Below are positions 7,400-12,549 of a DNA stretch of 12,549 nt, piece by piece (position 1 is the stretch's first letter; every line of letters starts with the position of its first letter). Under the pieces are notes generated by a model. It was not told where the DNA came from. It worked only from the letters and a program-made list of their open reading frames with translations, and did no database searches. Source of the stretch: Hyphomicrobiales bacterium (lineage in GTDB: Bacteria > Pseudomonadota > Alphaproteobacteria > Rhizobiales > JAJFHB01); the NCBI GenBank assembly GCA_021775795.1, contig JAJFHB010000197.1:1-12549 (forward strand), written 5' to 3'. The translations under genes were made by a program, and so were the position numbers.

Positions 7400-9682
7400 A
7401 TGACTTCACACAACACGGCAACACCAAATCGCTGGCGCCGGTTCGATGACTGGGACGAGCGGCCCCTTCGGCTCGACAAGTTCGCAGCCGAAGACCCCGA
7501 AAATGGCTTCTCCGCTTTCGCCGGTGCAAACGACCCGGCGCCGGCCCTGACCATTGAGGACGGCGCTGTCACCAGCATGGATGGAGTGTCAGCTGCCGAC
7601 TTCGACATGATCGATCTCTTCATCGCACGCCACCACCTTGATCCAGAGATCGCCGAAGAAGCCATGGCCCTGCCATCGGAAAGCGTCGCGCGCATGCTGG
7701 TCGACATGCATGTACCGCGCGAGGAACTGACCTGGCTGGCACGCGGCATGACGCCGGCAAAACTGGCAGAAGTCGTTGCCCAACTCAGCGCGGTTGAACT
7801 GACGTTCGCCTATTCCAAGATGCGGGCGCGCAAGACGCCGGGCAATCAGGGGCATGTCACCAACGCCAAGGACGACCCCCTGCAACTGGCCGCTGACGCC
7901 GCCATCGCGGTCGCACTCGGGTTTGATGAAATCGAAACCACCATGCGCGTATCGCGCAATTCCTGGTCCAATGCACTTGCTTGCTGTGTTGGCTCTGCCG
8001 TGGGCCGGGCCGGTACCCTGTTCCAGTGTTCAAGCGAAGAGGCCGAGGAACTTGAAATCGGCATGTCCGGCTTCACCTCTTATGCCGAAACCGTTTCGGT
8101 ATACGGCACGGAAAATGCGTTCATTGACGGTGACGATACACCCTGGTCGAAAGCCTGGCTCACTTCGGCCTATGCCTCGCGCGGCATCAAGATGCGATGC
8201 ACGTCGGGAGCGGCTTCCGAGCTACTCATGGGCTTTCATGAAGCCAAGTCGCTGCTCTATCTGGAAGCGCGCTGCTTGTGCATGCAGCGCGCCATGGGTT
8301 CGCAAGGCACTCAGAATGGCGGTATTGACGGCGCCCCGCTGGCCACAACCATGCCCGGTGGGGTGCGTGAATTGCTGGCGGAAAACCTTCTCGCGGTCTG
8401 GCTCGACCTTGAATGCGCCTCCGGCAATGACGCACGCCACTCTGAATCTGAAATCCGGGTTGGTGCAAAGATATTGCCCTATCTCATTGCCGGCTCCGAC
8501 CTGATCTGCTCTGGCTTCGGCACGATCCTCAAATACGACAATTCCTTCAATCCCTCATCCTTCAATGGTGAGGAACTTGAAGACTTCCTGGTTCTTCAAC
8601 GTGACTTCGAGGCCGACGGCGGGCTGAAGTCCATCGAAGAATCTGAAGCGCTGGCTGTACGACGGCAAGCCGTTAGCGCCCTGACGGCTGTTTTTGATGA
8701 ACTGGGCCTGTCTATGCCGGACCCCGCCATGCAACAATCCGTGGTCGTTGCTTCCGGCTCCGATGACACGGACAGCTACTCGCCTGGCGAAGTTACGGAA
8801 ATCAGCGAAAAGATCCGTACAAAATTGATCACGGTTGTCGATGTGATCAATGCACTGGCAAAGCGTGGCTTCAAGGAGGAGGCGGATAACCTCCTGTTCC
8901 TGGTGAAGCTGCGCGTCTCCGGCGATTACCTGCAAACCTCAGCGGTTGTCCGTGACCTTCATATCCTCAGCGCCATAAATGATCCAAATGACTATTTGGG
9001 TCCGGGCACCGGTTATCGCCCAAGTGAAGAGCGTCGCAAGGAACTGGCGGCAATCCGCGAAGTTCTGGACCGCAAGGAAGTGTTGCGCGCCGAGGCGGCC
9101 TACAAAGCCGCAGAAGAAGGCCGCATCCGCTATCGCACCATGGGCGCCGCCGATCCTGGAGCCGAACCATCTGAAGTTGTTGTCGGCCTTTCGCCGGGAT
9201 TTGGGAAGGACCTGTTCCGTACTCTCGCGGGCCATCCCCTCAGCGCGGTTGTCGCCGCTTTGCGGGAGGGCATTGAGGAAGCCGGAGGCCGTGCACGGTT
9301 TATCCGCTTCAATCACACAGCGGACACGTCCTTTCTCGGTCTCAGTGCTGCCGGCCTTGCAGGTTCAGGCGTCGGCATCGGCCTGCAGTCCAAAGGCACC
9401 GCAGTGATCCACCACAAAGACCGCCTGCCGCACAATAATCTCGAGCTGTTCTCCAATGCACCGATCACCACTCTTGCGCACTATCGCGCCTTTGGTTGCA
9501 ACGCTGCAGCCTATGCAAAGGGCAACCTGCCGGAACCTGTCGTCGTTCCAACACGCGGTGAAGCCCTGGGTGCACGGTTCCACGCCCGGGCAGCCCTCAT
9601 CTACGCTGTTGAAACCGCACTGACAGAAGATGGCGGCGTCCCCGAGGAACTCGAGATCACAAGTCTGGAGGCTGCAAAATGA
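7400..9682 (+). CDS. pduCD: Adenosylcobalamin-dependent diol/glycerol dehydratase, fused large and medium subunits
   Basis: These enzymes convert 1,2-diols or glycerol to aldehydes by a B12-initiated radical mechanism; the large and medium chains are normally separate genes (pduC, pduD). Here residues 1-560 match PduC and about 585-735 match PduD, joined by a charged linker (RAEAAYKAAEEGRIRYR, 563-579). With a constant offset of 9 to the Klebsiella enzyme (recalled numbering), catalytic and metal/substrate residues are kept: Gln150, His152, Glu179, Glu230, Gln305, Asp344, Ser371 and Phe383. Two pocket residues differ: Ser301 is Asp310 and Gln336 is Ala345. The medium part keeps SKGTAVIHHKDRLPHNNLEL (664-683) at the B12-binding face. 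ATG 7400 is chosen because GAGAGG lies nine bases upstream; GTG 7349 would add 17 unlike residues. Its stop overlaps the small-subunit start (ATGA). No reactivating-factor or microcompartment genes are seen nearby. Confidence 0.95.
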   Translation: MTSHNTATPNRWRRFDDWDERPLRLDKFAAEDPENGFSAFAGANDPAPALTIEDGAVTSMDGVSAADFDMIDLFIARHHLDPEIAEEAMALPSESVARMLVDMHVPREELTWLARGMTPAKLAEVVAQLSAVELTFAYSKMRARKTPGNQGHVTNAKDDPLQLAADAAIAVALGFDEIETTMRVSRNSWSNALACCVGSAVGRAGTLFQCSSEEAEELEIGMSGFTSYAETVSVYGTENAFIDGDDTPWSKAWLTSAYASRGIKMRCTSGAASELLMGFHEAKSLLYLEARCLCMQRAMGSQGTQNGGIDGAPLATTMPGGVRELLAENLLAVWLDLECASGNDARHSESEIRVGAKILPYLIAGSDLICSGFGTILKYDNSFNPSSFNGEELEDFLVLQRDFEADGGLKSIEESEALAVRRQAVSALTAVFDELGLSMPDPAMQQSVVVASGSDDTDSYSPGEVTEISEKIRTKLITVVDVINALAKRGFKEEADNLLFLVKLRVSGDYLQTSAVVRDLHILSAINDPNDYLGPGTGYRPSEERRKELAAIREVLDRKEVLRAEAAYKAAEEGRIRYRTMGAADPGAEPSEVVVGLSPGFGKDLFRTLAGHPLSAVVAALREGIEEAGGRARFIRFNHTADTSFLGLSAAGLAGSGVGIGLQSKGTAVIHHKDRLPHNNLELFSNAPITTLAHYRAFGCNAAAYAKGNLPEPVVVPTRGEALGARFHARAALIYAVETALTEDGGVPEELEITSLEAAK

Positions 9683-10107
9683 GCAAGTCCGACCTGACGG
9701 CCGCTGATTACCCCCTGGCAGAGCGCCGGCCTGAACTGGTTCGAGGCGCCCGTGGCAAGGCTCTTGAAGACCTCACAATCGAGGCCATCGCCAGTGGTGA
9801 TGTTGGCATGGAGGACCTCCGCATCACCCCCAATGCCTTGCGCCAACAAGCCGCCATCGCGCGCAGTGCTGGACGCGAAGCCCTTGCCAGGAACTTCGAA
9901 AAAGCCGCAGAACTGGCGGAAATCCCGCAAGAAGAAATCATGGCGTTCTACGAGCTTCTGCGACCCGGACGGGCGGCTGAAAAGCAGATACTTCTCGACG
10001 CCGCCATACGTTTGCGGGACACATTTAACGCACCGCTTGCAGCAGCCTTCTTTGAAGAGGCCGCAGACGTCTACGAGCGTCGCGGACTATTCAAATTCAG
10101 ATACTGA
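9679..10107 (+). CDS. pduE: Diol/glycerol dehydratase small subunit
   Basis: This 142-residue chain is the gamma subunit that completes the alpha-beta-gamma diol dehydratase. It contains the family blocks DYPLAERRPELVRGARGKAL (10-29), TIEAIASGDVGMEDLRITPN (33-52), RQQAAIARSAGREALARNF (55-73), AELAEIPQEEIMAFYELLRP (77-96) and the C-terminal AAFFEEAADVYERRGLFKFR (122-141). Klebsiella and Salmonella small subunits are about 173 residues. The shortfall is at the N terminus, the segment reported to reduce solubility or target the enzyme to microcompartments, which agrees with a free cytoplasmic enzyme. The ATG overlaps the stop of the fused subunit by the ATGA arrangement and has GGAGG seven bases upstream, so the two chains are translationally coupled. 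Confidence 0.94.
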   Translation: MSKSDLTAADYPLAERRPELVRGARGKALEDLTIEAIASGDVGMEDLRITPNALRQQAAIARSAGREALARNFEKAAELAEIPQEEIMAFYELLRPGRAAEKQILLDAAIRLRDTFNAPLAAAFFEEAADVYERRGLFKFRY

Positions 10108-10118
10108 CGGAGATCGTG

Positions 10119-10136
10119 CTGACCTTTAGCGGTCAG
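10119..10136. terminator. Short hairpin between convergent genes, overlapping a stop codon
   Basis: CTGACC (10119-10124) and GGTCAG (10131-10136) form a perfect 6-base-pair stem with loop TTTAGC in the 25-base gap between the small subunit and the convergent acyl-CoA synthetase, and it includes the stop codon of the latter (10133-10135). ACTTT follows on the plus strand. A compact bidirectional terminator is likely from position, but the T-tract is poor. Confidence 0.4.
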
Positions 10137-11752
10137 ACTTTCAGTTGCTGCGCCAGAGTGCCTTTTTGAATCTTCCGTGTCGGCGTCATCGGCATCTCAT
10201 CAATGATTTCCAGCCGCTCGGGCCAGCGCATTTTCGCAACGCTGTTGTTATCCAGGTAACTTGTGACGTCGTCGAATGACAGTGACGCCTCAGGTGCAAG
10301 CGTCACAAACAGGCAGATGCGCTCGCCCAGCACATCGTCTGGCATCGGAACAATTGCCGCCAGCACGATAGCCGGGTGCGCCTGCAGAAGATTTTCAATG
10401 TCTGTTGGGTTAATCTTGATACCGCCCCGATTGATCACGTCCTTGACGCGGCCGGTAATCACGACATTTCCTTCCTTATCGACCGTGGCCAGATCGCCGG
10501 TTCGGAAAAATCCATCGTCCGTGAATGCCTTGGCATTGGCGTCCGGGTTGTTGAGATACCCGGGGAAAATGCAATAACCCTTGAGCTGCAGTTCGCCTTC
10601 CTCACCAACTGCCACTTCCGTATCGTCCTCCGGGCTGCAAATGCGGAAATCGATGCCAACGGTTTTTCGTCCCGTACTTGTGTGCCGCACTTCCGGCGCT
10701 TCATCGAGCGGCGTCTGCATGATTAATATGGTTTCGGTCATACCGAACAACTGACCCGAGCGGCCATTGGGCATGCGCCTTTCGAGGTCCGCTGCAACTT
10801 CCGGGGGGCAGACGGAACCGGCAATGATCACTTCCCTGATGGAGGAGATATCAACATCATCGAGCAGGCCGGCCTTAATCGATGCAGCAATATGCGCGGG
10901 AGCAGAGAACACAACTGTCGGTTTGCCGTTGATGAGCCGTTCCGTATAAAGCTCTGGCGTAAACAACGGCATCAAAACGTTGGTTGCACCCCAGCACAAC
11001 GTCAGTGCACCGCAGGTCAGGCCAAACACATGTGTAAACGGCGGCGCCACCATGACCCGGTCATCAGCGCTCAGTTCAATGGTCGGCGGGTAAATGCGCA
11101 GGTTCGACACAAAGGTCTCGTGCGTGCGCAATACACCTTTCGGAGAAGCGGACGTACCTGATGTGAAGCACAGAATGCACGGGTCTGCAGCAACCGGCGG
11201 ATCTTTGATCTCAGTGGCTTCCGCGCCGCCAATCAGCGTCTCGAAAGCATGATGGCCTGCCTCACCTTCCCCGCCAATAACAATGACATGCTCAAGCGAG
11301 GGCACCGGCCCTTTCAGGCCTTCCATTGTCGCGGGTGCGTTGTATTTGTCATCCCCGGCCGTGCAGATGACGGCGCGCGCCTTGCCGTGGTTCATCAGCG
11401 GCGCCATTTCCCCCGCTCTGTAAGGCATGTGCATGGTGCACATGACGCCGCCCATCATGGAAATGCCGAGAAAGGCAATCATAAAGTCCGGATGGTTGGG
11501 GTATTGGATGGCAACCACATCGCCGCGTGACAGGCCAAGTCCGAGTAGCGCGTTTGCGAACCTCAAGGATCGGTCGCGCCATTCCGCATAGGTCACTTCC
11601 CGGTCGGTAGAAACAATGGCTATTTTTTCGGGGGTCTCACGCGCCCACTTATCAAGATAGGTGACAAGCGTATCGTCATTCCAATAGCCGGCGGCGCGAA
11701 ACTCGCTCGCCTGTGCTTCACTGTGCCTTGGAAAATCCACCATCTTGGTCAT
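10133..11752 (-). CDS. AMP-forming acyl-CoA synthetase (class I adenylate-forming ligase)
   Basis: A 539-residue cytoplasmic enzyme that activates a carboxylic acid as acyl-AMP and then makes the CoA thioester. The core motifs are intact: phosphate-binding loop FTSGTSASPKG (196-206), LFGMTE (335-340), GEEGELQLKG (383-392), the ATP-ribose-binding RTGD (417-420), the hinge and A8 motif GRVKDVINRGGIKINPTDIE (434-453), and the C-terminal PTRKIQK (524-530) with catalytic Lys527. Overall it resembles cyclohexanecarboxylate-CoA ligase and medium-chain or aryl acid ligases more than acetyl-CoA synthetase, but acid preference cannot be read reliably. The ATG at 11752 has AGGGGA six bases upstream. The gene is transcribed away from the GntR regulator across a 196-base gap, a common arrangement for a regulator and its target. 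Within the window it could activate an acid formed by the diol dehydratase plus the molybdenum aldehyde oxidoreductase (inference). Confidence 0.94.
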   Translation of the reverse strand: MTKMVDFPRHSEAQASEFRAAGYWNDDTLVTYLDKWARETPEKIAIVSTDREVTYAEWRDRSLRFANALLGLGLSRGDVVAIQYPNHPDFMIAFLGISMMGGVMCTMHMPYRAGEMAPLMNHGKARAVICTAGDDKYNAPATMEGLKGPVPSLEHVIVIGGEGEAGHHAFETLIGGAEATEIKDPPVAADPCILCFTSGTSASPKGVLRTHETFVSNLRIYPPTIELSADDRVMVAPPFTHVFGLTCGALTLCWGATNVLMPLFTPELYTERLINGKPTVVFSAPAHIAASIKAGLLDDVDISSIREVIIAGSVCPPEVAADLERRMPNGRSGQLFGMTETILIMQTPLDEAPEVRHTSTGRKTVGIDFRICSPEDDTEVAVGEEGELQLKGYCIFPGYLNNPDANAKAFTDDGFFRTGDLATVDKEGNVVITGRVKDVINRGGIKINPTDIENLLQAHPAIVLAAIVPMPDDVLGERICLFVTLAPEASLSFDDVTSYLDNNSVAKMRWPERLEIIDEMPMTPTRKIQKGTLAQQLKV

Positions 11753-11948
11753 CGTTTTTCCCCTGTTAGTTTCGGTTTGACCGCTTTCAGCGCCGCCCCG
11801 GCAAATGACAGTTTTGCGATGTTCATGTTCTGCGGTATTTTAATACACCAAATATTTTTTGTTGGCGAATTGCAGTACCCGGCAAATACCGAGTGCCGCA
11901 CCCAACCGATTCCGCCATCGTGGTCGCGGACTTCGCAAGGAGATCACA
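11753..11948. promoter_or_regulatory. Divergent promoter region of acyl-CoA synthetase and GntR regulator
   Basis: This 196-base gap must hold start signals for both divergent genes. It contains an AT-rich core at about 11835-11862 with the inverted repeat GTATT-TT-AATAC (11835-11846), and CGGCA/TGCCG arms (11880-11884 and 11894-11898) nine bases apart. Either could be the operator of the adjacent GntR regulator. On the minus strand the core reads TATTAAAAT, usable as a -10 for the synthetase, but I found no clear -35. Confidence 0.35.
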
Positions 11949-12549
11949 GTGCCTCCCACCCTCAAGGAACAAAGTGCGCCGGCCATGCGCGGCCGTCCAA
12001 AAGGCACCGGTGCGCAGCGCGTCTATGAGGGGGTGCGAGACGATATCCTGCACCTCCGGTTGCCACCGGGATCCAGCGTTGAAGAGGCAACGTTGGAGAA
12101 ACGCTACGGCGTGTCGCGCACGCCCATTCGCGAAGCCCTGATCCGACTGGCGTCTGACGGCCTGATCAACCTTCTTCCCAACCGGGGCGCTGTTGTCACC
12201 GCAATCGACTTCTCTGAAGTACCGCAGTTTTTTGAGATCATGGATGTTTGTCAGCGGATGGTTCTGCGTCTTGCAGCTTTGCGGCGAAGCACAGAACAGA
12301 TTGCTCAACTGAGCCAGTTGAACACGGACTTTGCCACCGCCGCGTCGCGTCACGATCTGGTCGCCATGAGCGAAACCAACCGGGATTTTCATTTCGTTAC
12401 CGGTGAGGCGTGTGGAAACAAATATGTGAGCGCGCTCTATATAGAACTGCTCGGCGTCGGCTTGCGGCTGGCCCATTCCGCCTTCGGCACAGCGTTTGCC
12501 GAAAGCGAGGTCGACGAAGCATATATTTCGACCGTGATCGAGCAGCACA
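11949..12549 (+). CDS. GntR-family transcriptional regulator, FadR/FCD subfamily, C-terminus cut by the window
   Basis: The 200 visible residues hold a winged helix-turn-helix at about 22-85, with the GntR signature YEGVRDDILHLRLPPGSSVE (26-45), the recognition segment EKRYGVSRTPIREALIRLAS (50-69) and the wing LINLLPNRGAVVT (72-84). An FCD ligand-binding domain follows, with ETNRDFHFVTGEACGN (142-157) carrying the expected histidine (His148). Family members are usually about 220-240 residues, so only the last helices are missing. GTG 11949 is the start because AAGGAG lies six bases before it; the ATG at 11985 lacks such a site. FCD regulators usually repress catabolic operons and let go when a small carboxylate or acyl-CoA binds. 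The divergent acyl-CoA synthetase is the likely target, and the TTGTGCACAA palindrome before the diol dehydratase is a possible second site (inference). Confidence 0.93.
   Translation, partial: MPPTLKEQSAPAMRGRPKGTGAQRVYEGVRDDILHLRLPPGSSVEEATLEKRYGVSRTPIREALIRLASDGLINLLPNRGAVVTAIDFSEVPQFFEIMDVCQRMVLRLAALRRSTEQIAQLSQLNTDFATAASRHDLVAMSETNRDFHFVTGEACGNKYVSALYIELLGVGLRLAHSAFGTAFAESEVDEAYISTVIEQH

Noticed and set aside
11823..12548. 241-codon open frame on the minus strand
   Set aside because: It is antisense to a frame with a clear GntR/FCD signature and a good ribosome binding site; its translation shows no recognisable domain.

Overview
The window looks like an accessory catabolic region of an alphaproteobacterium, probably of the Rhizobiales/Rhodobacterales type. 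This is an inference from moderately high GC, frequent GTG/TTG starts with GGAGG-type ribosome binding sites, and the mix of families (CoxL-type molybdenum hydroxylase, N,N-dimethylformamidase-like pair, creatinase-type M24 protein, FCD-type GntR regulator). I see no rRNA, tRNA, insertion sequence, CRISPR array or phage gene. Every gap between genes is shorter than 300 bases.

Layout from left to right. (1) Positions 1-1035, minus strand: N-terminal part of a molybdopterin-dependent aldehyde/xanthine dehydrogenase large subunit, running off the left edge. (2) Divergent from it at 1266-2063, plus strand: an L-aspartate dehydrogenase (NadX-like). (3) 2135-2554, minus strand: a small YqaA/DedA-type membrane protein, probably not part of the pathway. 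(4) 2736-7213, plus strand: 3-hydroxyanthranilate 3,4-dioxygenase with all known iron, substrate and rubredoxin-like cysteine residues; an M24 'pita-bread' hydrolase whose metal ligands are degraded; and the small and large subunits of an N,N-dimethylformamidase-like amidohydrolase. (5) 7400-10107, plus strand: an adenosylcobalamin-dependent diol/glycerol dehydratase in which the large and medium subunits are one 760-residue chain, followed by an overlapping small-subunit gene. The gap before this pair holds a terminator-like hairpin and a palindrome over a possible promoter. (6) 10133-11752, minus strand: an AMP-forming acyl-CoA synthetase, convergent with the dehydratase. (7) 11949 to the right edge, plus strand: a GntR/FCD regulator, divergent from the synthetase and its likely controller.

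How the genes could work together (inference). Several of the enzymes cleave or modify C-N bonds (DMFase-like hydrolase, creatinase-like M24 protein, aspartate dehydrogenase). A second set fits a diol-to-acyl-CoA route: diol dehydratase makes an aldehyde, the molybdenum enzyme oxidises it to an acid, and the AMP-forming ligase makes the CoA thioester. The ring-opening dioxygenase suggests an aromatic or kynurenine-type branch. The combined substrate cannot be named from sequence. The most informative single observation is that the fused diol dehydratase keeps the catalytic residues but carries Asp and Ala at two positions known to set substrate choice (Ser301 and Gln336 of the Klebsiella enzyme). 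It therefore probably acts on something other than propanediol or glycerol.
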